NCBI RefSeq assembly: GCF_044003965.1
Contig: NZ_JBAWKC010000001.1
Coordinates: forward strand, 372,001-436,000
Source: Yeosuana aquiaggeris
GTDB taxonomy: Bacteria; Bacteroidota; Bacteroidia; Flavobacteriales; Flavobacteriaceae
Length of the DNA stretch: 64,000 nt
Reading direction: 5' to 3'
Within the stretch, counting starts at the first letter, position 1. The number at the start of each line of letters is the position of its first letter. Made by a program: the position numbers and the translations under genes. A model generated the notes under the pieces. It did no database searches, was not told the DNA's origin, and worked only from the letters and a program-made list of their open reading frames with translations. This document shows, piece by piece, positions 42,989 through 50,714 of the stretch.

Positions 42989-43585
42989 TTAGAAGGTGAT
43001 GTATTCATAATATTCTCTGCCGTTGGAGCTCAAAACTATTTTATAGTCGCCTGTTGCTTTTAAAGCTAGCTTATAAACTTTTTCTATCACTTTGGTGTCC
43101 TTAATGTTTTCAGAATAAATCAATCCTTCCCCATCTTGATAATATATTTTGACATCTAATGGCTCATTGTTTAGCGCTAGTTTAGACACATATATGTAGT
43201 TGTTTTTGAAAGTAACAAAGGGTTTATGAATAGTGGTTTCATTTTCGCTGAATTCTACTGTATTGGAGCTTACCGTAAAAGGGAATGACTTAATTTCAAA
43301 ATCTTTTTCAAGTTCAAAAACATAAGAACCATCAGGTAATGAAGTTAAATCAAAACCTTTTGAATAGTTTCCTGAATTTTTAATTTGTTCTTTATAAAGA
43401 ATAATACCATTTAAATCTTTTATTATTAGTTGGTTTCCTTGTTTAACATTGTTTAAAGTAAAAGTTGTTTTTTTTGAATCGTTCTTTGGATCAATATTTA
43501 ATCCATTGGTTGCATTACTAATCAAGGCAATAAACATTGCTCCTGTTAATATTATTTTTCTAAGTGTTGTTTTTCTATTTTTCAT
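42989..43585 (-). CDS. Secreted beta-sandwich protein, unknown
   Basis: 198 residues. Signal peptide about 1-27 (LRKIILTGAMFIALISNATN). The mature part seems to hold two similar beta-sandwich units: about 35-110 (FTLNNVKQGNQLIIKDLNG, FDLTSLPDGSYVFELE) and about 115-198 (ITF end). The first resembles a T9SS-type sorting domain or DUF3244 fold, but it is not at a protein C-terminus following a larger cargo. Transcribed from the duplicated divergent promoter opposite the AraC gene, and therefore a likely target of that regulator. Confidence 0.7.
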   Translation of the reverse strand: MKNRKTTLRKIILTGAMFIALISNATNGLNIDPKNDSKKTTFTLNNVKQGNQLIIKDLNGIILYKEQIKNSGNYSKGFDLTSLPDGSYVFELEKDFEIKSFPFTVSSNTVEFSENETTIHKPFVTFKNNYIYVSKLALNNEPLDVKIYYQDGEGLIYSENIKDTKVIEKVYKLALKATGDYKIVLSSNGREYYEYITF

Positions 43586-43600
43586 GATTTGGTTCTTTGT

Positions 43601-43730
43601 AACGTTTTACAATGCAAATCTATGTCAGAAAGCGAGCTGAAAAAACAACCATTTTGGCTAATATATGTGCTATTTTATCAATAAATACAGTGTTAAATTA
43701 ATGTTAAGTTAATTTAGCATACATTTGTGT
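43601..43730. promoter_or_regulatory. Divergent promoter module, copy A
   Basis: Holds a minus-strand -7 box (TAGATTTG, 43615-43622) for the secreted protein and a plus-strand -7 box (TACATTTG, 43720-43727) toward the AraC gene, 113 bp end to end. The stretch 43651-43730 aligns without gaps to 45141-45220, about 55 of 80 identical by hand count. The best conserved part is TTTTGGCTAATATATGTGC and the following TATTTTATC. Both boxes and the AACGTT at 43601 keep the same 1490-bp offset in copy B. Confidence 0.75.
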
Positions 43731-43763
43731 TAATAGACTACATTTTTTCAGGAGTTTAAATTG

Positions 43764-43771
43764 TAAATTTG
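43764..43771 (+). promoter_or_regulatory. -7 promoter box of AraC gene
   Basis: TAAATTTG, full consensus, 14 nt before the ATG at 43786. This is a second box for this gene besides the one at 43720. Confidence 0.6.
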
Positions 43772-43785
43772 TTTAAAAATTACTT

Positions 43786-44658
43786 ATGCTGAATAAGAAA
43801 CCAACATTTGAAAAAGTTAGCCCTGCTTTTGGTAGTTCTTTGGTAGTCAAGCAGCATACTGAAAAAAGGGAAAATAAATTTGCCTTTTGGCATTTCCATC
43901 CGGAGCTTGAATTGGTATATGTCAACAAAGGGAAAGGAAAAAGACACATTGGCAATCACTTATCTTATTTTAATAATAGCCAGCTCATATTATTAGGGTC
44001 AAATCTGCCACATAATGGTTTTACGGATAGATTAACTACTAACGGTACAGAAACGGTCGTTCAATTTAAATCTGATTTTTTGGGAGAAGGATTCTTTAAT
44101 ATACCCGAAATGAACGGTATTGTTTCTTTATTTGAAAGAGCAAAAAAAGGAATTCTTTTTAAACCTGAAGCAAAAAAAGTTGTTGGGCCAAAAATTGAAG
44201 AATTACCAGAGCTTGAAGGTTTTGAGAGAATTTTAAAACTTCTTGAAGTCTTAAATGACTTAGCTGAATCTAAAGATTATTCTTTGCTCAATGCGGATGG
44301 ATTTGCGTTTGAAACAAAACCACAGGACAGCTCTAAAATTGATATCATATTTAAATTTGTAAACAGCAATTTTCAGCGCCATATAAGTTTAGAAGAAATA
44401 GCCGATAAAGTAAGTATGACCGTGCCGGCATTTTGCAGGTTTTTTAAAAAGACCACGGGAAAAACATTCACAGAACTGGTTAATGAATACCGTGTGGTAC
44501 ACGCCACCAAATTGCTCAACGAAAGCCAGTTAAGTATTGCAGATATTTGTTTTGAGTGTGGGTTTAATAACTTTTCTCATTTTAACAAGCAGTTTAATGA
44601 GATTACGGGTCAAAGCGCTTCGAATTATAGAAAGGAGATTAAACTTATTATACAGTAG
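43786..44658 (+). CDS. AraC-family regulator with cupin-type sensor
   Basis: 290 residues. N-terminal cupin-like domain about 15-150 (FAFWHFHPELELVYVNKGKG, HLSYFNNSQLILLGSNLPHNG) and C-terminal AraC domain about 190-290 (HISLEEIADKVSMTVPAFCRFFKKTTGKTF, LSIADICFECGFNNFSHFNKQF). This group usually senses sugars or related small molecules. Divergent from the secreted protein gene, sharing promoter module copy A, and 18 bp ahead of a 58-residue gene. Probable regulator of the module's two copies. Confidence 0.92.
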   Translation: MLNKKPTFEKVSPAFGSSLVVKQHTEKRENKFAFWHFHPELELVYVNKGKGKRHIGNHLSYFNNSQLILLGSNLPHNGFTDRLTTNGTETVVQFKSDFLGEGFFNIPEMNGIVSLFERAKKGILFKPEAKKVVGPKIEELPELEGFERILKLLEVLNDLAESKDYSLLNADGFAFETKPQDSSKIDIIFKFVNSNFQRHISLEEIADKVSMTVPAFCRFFKKTTGKTFTELVNEYRVVHATKLLNESQLSIADICFECGFNNFSHFNKQFNEITGQSASNYRKEIKLIIQ

Positions 44659-44676
44659 TCAATTTAATAATCAGTT

Positions 44677-44853
44677 ATGGATAAAGATAAAATTGAAAAA
44701 ACCATAGAATACTATAACACAAAAATGAATGGGATAGTAAATTTTATTAATTCAAGCAATAACTTATCTGTTGAACAAATAATACATAGTGGGGAACAAC
44801 TACAGATACTGGAGTATAAGTTAACTGCATTGGAGGTGGCTCGGGAAAACTAA
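44677..44853 (+). CDS. Small protein downstream of AraC gene, 58 residues
   Basis: ATG 44677 to TAA 44851-44853, 18 bp after the AraC stop and same strand. Charged, helical sequence: MDKDKIEKTIEYYNTKMNG, then NFINSSNNLSVEQIIHSGEQ, ending LTALEVAREN. No signal or membrane helix, so cytosolic. Ends 24 bp before a hairpin terminator. Close spacing to the regulator and a helical composition favour a real gene. Function unknown. Confidence 0.6.
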   Translation: MDKDKIEKTIEYYNTKMNGIVNFINSSNNLSVEQIIHSGEQLQILEYKLTALEVAREN

Positions 44854-44877
44854 AGCGTATTCCATATTTAAAATAAA

Positions 44878-44905
44878 AAATCCTTTACTAATCAGTAAAG
44901 GATTT
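44878..44905. terminator. Bidirectional terminator between two small genes
   Basis: Stem AAATCCTTTACT (44878-44889) with AGTAAAGGATTT (44894-44905), 4-nt loop. On the minus strand it is followed by a long T-run, ending the 41-residue peptide gene; also fits the end of the AraC operon. Confidence 0.82.
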
Positions 44906-44951
44906 AATAAGTGTTTTTAAGGTTTAAATTATTTTATCAAATAGTTTTATT

Positions 44952-45077
44952 TTATTTAATTCTAAAACAAAGTAACAAGGCTCCTGTTATAAGAGGCAAT
45001 GTGATTAATAAGATCAATAGAAATTGAAATAAATTTAATGTATTTGTTTTGTACTGTTTTTTAATTGTCTTTTTCAT
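44952..45077 (-). CDS. Small membrane peptide, 41 residues
   Basis: ATG 45077 to TAA 44952-44954. Reads MKKTIKKQYKTNTLNLFQF, then a membrane helix LLILLITLPLITGALLLCF and a short basic end RIK. A consensus -7 box (TACTTTTG, 45105-45112) sits 27 nt upstream and a terminator lies downstream, so it has a complete transcription unit. That unit is driven by the duplicated promoter module copy B. Function unknown; resembles small membrane regulators or toxin-like peptides in form only. Confidence 0.6.
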   Translation of the reverse strand: MKKTIKKQYKTNTLNLFQFLLILLITLPLITGALLLCFRIK

Positions 45078-45090
45078 GTTTAAATTATTA

Positions 45091-45220
45091 AACGTTCAAC
45101 GGGGCAAAAGTAGGCTGATATCATAATGAAAAACACATCTATTTTGACTCATATATATGCTATATTATCCAATATATCGAGATTAAGTTAAGATGAAGTT
45201 AAAATAATATAGGTTTGTGG
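45091..45220. promoter_or_regulatory. Divergent promoter module, copy B
   Basis: Ungapped relative of 43601-43730. Minus-strand -7 box TACTTTTG (45105-45112) drives the 41-residue peptide; plus-strand box TAGGTTTG (45210-45217) points to a region without an ORF, ahead of the convergent HD gene. Shared core TTTTGACTCATATATATGC, then TATATTATC. A 14-bp palindrome GTTTTATATAAAAC (45220-45233) follows the plus box. Confidence 0.75.
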
Positions 45221-45278
45221 TTTTATATAAAACAGAATAGAAATAGACCTTAATGAATAAGTAATAAATCAGTGCTAG

Positions 45279-45935
45279 TTATTGTTTGCCTTCCCATTCA
45301 TTATAAAATTGTTTTAAAAATAATTCCATAAAGGCATGTCGGTCTGAAGCAATTCGCTTACCAGTATTGGTATTCATTCTGTCCTTTAACAATAACAATT
45401 TTTCATAAAAATGATTGATAGTAGGGGCGTTTGAATTTTTATATTCATCTTTAGTCATTTTAAGATTGGGCTTTATATCCGGATTATAAAGTTGTCGGTT
45501 TTTAAATCCTCCGTAATTAAAGCAACGCGCAATGCCAATAGCGCCAATAGCGTCCAGTCTGTCGGCATCTTGAACAACCTCCAATTCTTTTGAATGAAAT
45601 TTTTGAGAAACATTCCCACCTTTAAACGAGACGTTTTCAATAATATTAATAACATGTTCAATAACCACTGAATCTACATTAAGATTAAATAGAAAGGTAC
45701 GAGCTTTGTTTGGCCCAATGGTTTCATCGCCATTATGAAATTTGCTATCTGCAATGTCATGAAGCAAAGCCGCAAGTGATACCACTAATTTATCAACCCG
45801 TTCTGTTTTTGAAATAAGTAACGCATTGTTAAAGACACGTTCAATATGAAACCAATCATGCCCACCTTCAGCATTTGCTAATTGTTCTTTCACAAAAGCA
45901 ATGGTCTTGGTTATTTGATCTTCAATATTTGACAT
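45279..45935 (-). CDS. HD-domain phosphohydrolase
   Basis: 218 residues. HD superfamily metal ligands: His in GGHDWFHIERV, HD pair in AALLHDIADSKFH, and Asp in EVVQDADRLDAIGAIGIAR. This is the YedJ-like HD hydrolase group found across bacteria, probably acting on nucleotides or phosphorylated metabolites. Cytosolic. The substrate is not predictable. Confidence 0.9.
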   Translation of the reverse strand: MSNIEDQITKTIAFVKEQLANAEGGHDWFHIERVFNNALLISKTERVDKLVVSLAALLHDIADSKFHNGDETIGPNKARTFLFNLNVDSVVIEHVINIIENVSFKGGNVSQKFHSKELEVVQDADRLDAIGAIGIARCFNYGGFKNRQLYNPDIKPNLKMTKDEYKNSNAPTINHFYEKLLLLKDRMNTNTGKRIASDRHAFMELFLKQFYNEWEGKQ

Positions 45936-45996
45936 ATAGTCTAAAATAAAAATTCCTCTTGAAGCAAAAGGAATTAATTTAATATTTATTCAGAAT

Positions 45997-46992
<996 letters not shown>

Positions 46993-47001
46993 ATATTAAT
47001 T

Positions 47002-47739
47002 TTAGGGATGGATATTATTTTTTATGGTTGTTTCAATAGTGCTAATAAGATCTTCTTTGTTTGTAAAGGTAGCTAAATTTATGGGCTCGTGTACAGTAAA
47101 TGTAATATGCGAACCTATTCCCATAGGAAATTTACCATATTGATACATTTTCCAAGAGTTATTTATAGAGATTGGAACAATTAAAGCAGAAGGTATTTTT
47201 TTGAATAATATTTCCAACCCTTTCGTTTGAAATGGCTTTGGTTCACCATTTTTACTTCTGGTCCCTTCAGGAAAAATAACAGCGGAACGTTTAGTTTCTT
47301 CAATGTATTCACCAAACTTCATGAGAGCAGGCAATGATTGCCTTGGATTTTTTCTATCAATTAATGCTGCACCACCATGACGTAAATTATATGACACACT
47401 AGGAATCCCTTTAGCTAACTCAATTTTGCTAATAAATTTTGGATGATGTTTTCGCATATACCATGTGATAGGATAGATGTCGTGTAAACTTTGATGATTA
47501 GCAACAATGATCAGAGGTTGCGTCGTATCTATTTTATGAGGATTAGTAAATGTAAACCGAGTCCCCAATATATTCGCACAGCGCATTAAGCACCATTGCA
47601 AAACATCAACACTTTTTTTATGGGCCTGATAACCAAAAATATTAAAACAAATCCACTGAATAGGATGAAAAATTACTAATGCTATAAAAAAGCAAAGGAG
47701 ATGAATTATAGTTAAAGGGTAAGCCAATAGTTTTCGCAT
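47002..47739 (-). CDS. 1-acyl-sn-glycerol-3-phosphate acyltransferase (second PlsC-like)
   Basis: 245 residues. N-terminal membrane segment about 8-26; catalytic NHQSLHD (HX4D) and phosphate-binding FPEGTRSKNGEP. Acylates lysophosphatidic acid or a related lysolipid. Unlike the PlsC at 6.4 kb, this has the classic FPEGTRS block. A TAnnTTTG box ends 4 nt before the ATG, so the transcript may be leaderless. Operon with the acyl-ACP desaturase. Confidence 0.92.
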   Translation of the reverse strand: MRKLLAYPLTIIHLLCFFIALVIFHPIQWICFNIFGYQAHKKSVDVLQWCLMRCANILGTRFTFTNPHKIDTTQPLIIVANHQSLHDIYPITWYMRKHHPKFISKIELAKGIPSVSYNLRHGGAALIDRKNPRQSLPALMKFGEYIEETKRSAVIFPEGTRSKNGEPKPFQTKGLEILFKKIPSALIVPISINNSWKMYQYGKFPMGIGSHITFTVHEPINLATFTNKEDLISTIETTIKNNIHP

Positions 47740-47743
47740 GCCC

Positions 47744-47751
47744 CAAAAATA
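47744..47751 (-). promoter_or_regulatory. -7 promoter box 4 nt before ATG of acyltransferase
   Basis: TATTTTTG on the minus strand, full consensus; transcription would begin at or next to the ATG at 47739. Confidence 0.6.
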
Positions 47752-47760
47752 AGGAAAAAC

Positions 47761-48156
47761 TTAGTTTTGATAAACAGGTATGCAGGTGTTATTTTCACAA
47801 TTTACACTTGTAGGCGGTAAAGCTGCTGAGCAATCAGAAACTACATCCCACTTTTTATTAAAAGCATCTTCGTTTTGATTAAATACTTCAACCAAACCTT
47901 CCAATTCAGTGGTATCGATTGACGTAGAATATATTAAATAACTCCAAGGTTCTCCGCATGGTTTGCTGCCAAAAGCAATGAATTTACATTCGGTGCTTTC
48001 ATTACAAAAAGAAGAGGCTGCTAAATCTTCAATAATCTTTTTACTGGCAATTAAGGTGTTTTGTTCATATTCCATGGTTGGAATAGAATCCTCTTCACAT
48101 TGAAAGACCATAAATATTAAACAGCTTACAAATGGAAGCAAGTAGGGCTTTTTCAT
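47761..48156 (-). CDS. Lipoprotein of unknown function
   Basis: 131 residues. Signal with lipobox VFQC (Cys20). The mature part has six further Cys (FCNESTEC, KPCGEPW, SDCSAAL, NCENNTC), suggesting three disulfides. GSKPCGEPWSYLIYST recalls small Bacteroidota lipoproteins of unknown role. Stands alone between the acyltransferase and the bacilliredoxin terminator. Confidence 0.72.
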   Translation of the reverse strand: MKKPYLLPFVSCLIFMVFQCEEDSIPTMEYEQNTLIASKKIIEDLAASSFCNESTECKFIAFGSKPCGEPWSYLIYSTSIDTTELEGLVEVFNQNEDAFNKKWDVVSDCSAALPPTSVNCENNTCIPVYQN

Positions 48157-48213
48157 ATTTAAATATTTGTTATTTAGATGTTTTAAAGCTTCAATGGTTG
48201 CTTTTTTAAATAA

Positions 48214-48242
48214 AAAAATCCACGACTTAATCGTGGATTTTT
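48214..48242 (-). terminator. Intrinsic terminator after bacilliredoxin gene
   Basis: Stem AAAAATCCACGA (48214-48225) with TCGTGGATTTTT (48231-48242), 5-nt loop, 33 nt after the bacilliredoxin stop. Confidence 0.88.
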
Positions 48243-48274
48243 AATTTCATCCTATAAAATTCAATACTCAATTT

Positions 48275-48688
48275 CTATTTACAAAACTCGTCGTAGGCGT
48301 CCTTAAGGTTTTCTGAAATTATTTCTGCTGGTCGGCCTTCAATGTGATGACGCTCTAGCATATGAACCAATTCACCATCTTTAAATAATGCCATACTTGG
48401 TGAACTTGGTGGGAAAGGCACCATGTGTTGTCTGGCCCTATCAACAGCATCTGTGTCAACACCGGCAAAAACGGTTACAATATGGTCTGGTTTTTTTGCG
48501 TTTTGCAAACTCATTCGCGCTCCTGGACGTGCATTAGCTGCGGCACAACCACAAACGGAATTAACAACTATTAAAGTAGTCCCTTCTTTAGCTAAAGCTG
48601 CATCAACAGCTTCGGCGGTATGTAATTCTTCAAAACCAACTTTGGTTAAATCTTCACGCATTGGTTTTACTAATTCTGCTGGATACAT
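48275..48688 (-). CDS. Bacilliredoxin BrxA/BrxB family protein
   Basis: 137 residues, DUF1094 (YphP) family. Thioredoxin-like with active-site CGC at 46-48 (NSVCGCAAANARPGAR) and the cis-Pro region PPSSPSMALF. In Firmicutes this family removes bacillithiol from oxidised proteins. Single gene with its own box TATCTTTG (48725-48732) and a terminator. Implies that the organism makes bacillithiol, or that the protein works on another thiol. Confidence 0.93.
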   Translation of the reverse strand: MYPAELVKPMREDLTKVGFEELHTAEAVDAALAKEGTTLIVVNSVCGCAAANARPGARMSLQNAKKPDHIVTVFAGVDTDAVDRARQHMVPFPPSSPSMALFKDGELVHMLERHHIEGRPAEIISENLKDAYDEFCK

Positions 48689-48724
48689 ATTTTTTAAATT
48701 TTAAAAATTAACTTAATGTGTGTG

Positions 48725-48732
48725 CAAAGATA
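48725..48732 (-). promoter_or_regulatory. -7 promoter box of bacilliredoxin gene
   Basis: TATCTTTG on the minus strand, full consensus, 36 nt before the ATG. Confidence 0.65.
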
Positions 48733-48866
48733 CCAATTGTGTAACAAAATAGCTTAGCAATCTACTAACAAATATTAATTTACTCTGATTCTCTGTTTTT
48801 ATTATAAATTGGTCAGAGTGAACCTACATAAGATCATTTCTTCTTTTACAAGAATTTATTTATATG

Positions 48867-48874
48867 TAGGTTTG
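48867..48874 (+). promoter_or_regulatory. -7 promoter box of TerB-DnaJ gene
   Basis: TAGGTTTG, full consensus, 24 nt before the ATG at 48899; a longer reading frame from 48809 would run through it. Confidence 0.65.
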
Positions 48875-48898
48875 ACGATAAACAAAATTTATTCTTAC

Positions 48899-49627
48899 AT
48901 GAGTTTTTCAAAATGGATTGGTGGTGCTTTAGGTTGGTCGTTTGGAGGTCCCATTGGTGCGATAATTGGTTTAGCCTTGGGTAGCTTGGTTGATGCCCTA
49001 GGAAATGGTACAAACTATTCACAACAGATAGAACAAGTAAAAACACAACCAGGTGATTTTGAGGTGAGTCTTTTGATTTTATCTAGCATTGTCATAAAAG
49101 CTGATGGCAAACAAGATCAAAGTGAATTGGATTTTGTGCGTCAGCAATTTGTTGGCATGTATGGAAAGGAGCGTGCCAATAATGCCTTTAAGTTGTTTAA
49201 AGAGATTAATAAACAACAGAATATTTCTACCAGACAAGTGTGTTTGCAAATCAGACAGATGATGCAACACCCTTCGCGTTTGCAATTAATTCATTTTTTA
49301 TTTGGGATAGCAAAGGCTGATGGTTTTGTAACGCCTGATGAAGTAGATCAAATTCATACTATCGCTGGGTATTTAGGGATAAACTCTAAAGACTATGAGA
49401 GTATTAAGGCCATGTTTTATGATAGTTCAGACAATGCCTATAAAATTCTTGAGATAGACAAAACAGCTAGTAATGACGAGATTAAAAAAGCGTATAGAAC
49501 CATGGCTAAAAAATATCACCCAGATAAAGTAATTCACTTAGGTAAAGAACATCAAACGGGTGCTGAAGAAAAGTTTAGACGCGTTCAAGAAGCCTATGAA
49601 CAGTTGCAGAAAGAAAGAGGATTCTAA
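48899..49627 (+). CDS. DjlA-like co-chaperone: TerB and DnaJ domains
   Basis: 242 residues from ATG 48899 (MSFSKWIGGALGWSFGGP). The upstream extension to 48809 includes the promoter box and is rejected. Gly-rich membrane-like N-terminus about 5-32 (GPIGAIIGLALGSLVDALG), TerB-type helical domain about 55-165, and C-terminal J domain about 175-240 with the HPD motif in AKKYHPDKV. Stimulates DnaK, probably at the inner membrane. Converges with the LD-carboxypeptidase gene, overlapping by 4 bp. Confidence 0.9.
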   Translation: MSFSKWIGGALGWSFGGPIGAIIGLALGSLVDALGNGTNYSQQIEQVKTQPGDFEVSLLILSSIVIKADGKQDQSELDFVRQQFVGMYGKERANNAFKLFKEINKQQNISTRQVCLQIRQMMQHPSRLQLIHFLFGIAKADGFVTPDEVDQIHTIAGYLGINSKDYESIKAMFYDSSDNAYKILEIDKTASNDEIKKAYRTMAKKYHPDKVIHLGKEHQTGAEEKFRRVQEAYEQLQKERGF

Positions 49628-50643
49628 TTTTCAAAAACTATAATGGATTGTTCTTTAGAAACGTTTAAATGGATAGTTCGCCCTAAAATCATGGCTCTAT
49701 TATCTTTTTCATGACCTGCAGGCATATTAAATGCAACGGGGAAATGATAGTCACTTAATGCGTCTAGAATTAATTGCTCAACAGAGCTTCCCCAATGGGT
49801 GGTATTTTTTCTTAGTTTTGTCATATCACCAACAATTAGGCCTTTACAATTATCAAAATAACCAGCCCGTTTAAAACTTTGTAGCATGCGGTCTATATGG
49901 TATTTATATTCACCAATATCTTCTATAAATAATATTTTACCACTGGTGTCCATACTTGTTTTAGAACCTAACAAAGTATGAAGTACTGTTAAATTACCAC
50001 CAACAATGGGAGCAGTTACAGAGCCCGTTTTATTATATTCAGAACCTTTTATAACATATTTTAAAGGGTTGCCAAATAAAGCGGCTTTAAATGTTTCAAT
50101 TGTTTCTTCTATTTCTTTAGTATCATCTTGTAAACTGGCACACATCATGGCATGAAGGCTCTCAACACCATCATTATGAATTTGACTGTGTAATGCCGTA
50201 ATATCACTATAACCAATAATCCATTTTGGTTGTTTTTTAAATTGAGTATAATCTAATTTATCTAAAATTCTAACAGTTCCATAACCTCCACGAGCGCACC
50301 AGATGGCTTTAATAGATTTGTTATCCATGGCTTTTTGAACATCTTCACATCGCTCATCATCAGTTCCGGCAAAGTGATTATTTTGATTAAATACATTTTT
50401 TCCAATAACAACCTCTAATCCCCAACTTTTAAGCAGGTCTTTTGCTTTTTGAATTTCTTCAGTTTTATTTTTTAAAATTCCAGACGGTGCAACAATAGCA
50501 ACGGTATCTCCTGTTTTTAAATATGGCGGCTGTATCAAAGTATTTTTATATTTTGGTGTAGCTGTATTTTGTGCATAAATTCTTTTTCCTGAAAAGAAAA
50601 GTACCACACAAAGTAAGCTTAAAATTATTGGGCGATTTGACAT
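49624..50643 (-). CDS. LD-carboxypeptidase (S66 family, LdcA-like)
   Basis: 339 residues from the Met in MSNRPIILSLLCVVLFFSG. Five more codons to 50658 would start inside a near-consensus TACATTTA box, so the shorter form is preferred. Signal peptide about 1-25, then S66 fold: CARGGYGTVRILD, GYSDITALH with the likely Ser nucleophile, and PIVGGNLTVL. Cleaves the terminal D-Ala of murein tetrapeptides during recycling. Unlike cytosolic LdcA, it has an export signal, so it probably acts in the periplasm. Confidence 0.9.
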   Translation of the reverse strand: MSNRPIILSLLCVVLFFSGKRIYAQNTATPKYKNTLIQPPYLKTGDTVAIVAPSGILKNKTEEIQKAKDLLKSWGLEVVIGKNVFNQNNHFAGTDDERCEDVQKAMDNKSIKAIWCARGGYGTVRILDKLDYTQFKKQPKWIIGYSDITALHSQIHNDGVESLHAMMCASLQDDTKEIEETIETFKAALFGNPLKYVIKGSEYNKTGSVTAPIVGGNLTVLHTLLGSKTSMDTSGKILFIEDIGEYKYHIDRMLQSFKRAGYFDNCKGLIVGDMTKLRKNTTHWGSSVEQLILDALSDYHFPVAFNMPAGHEKDNRAMILGRTIHLNVSKEQSIIVFEN

Positions 50644-50686
50644 GTTGTAAATGTACATTTTTTTTCTAAATCCCTCTCAAAATGCG

Positions 50687-50694
50687 TACTTTTG
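50687..50694 (+). promoter_or_regulatory. -7 promoter box of metG
   Basis: TACTTTTG, full consensus, 20 nt before the ATG at 50715. Confidence 0.7.
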
Positions 50695-50714
50695 TGCCTT
50701 CAAAACAAACAATA

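Noticed and set aside
50682..50714. Upstream start for metG
   Set aside because: The added codons cover the TACTTTTG promoter box and give residues absent from the MetRS family.
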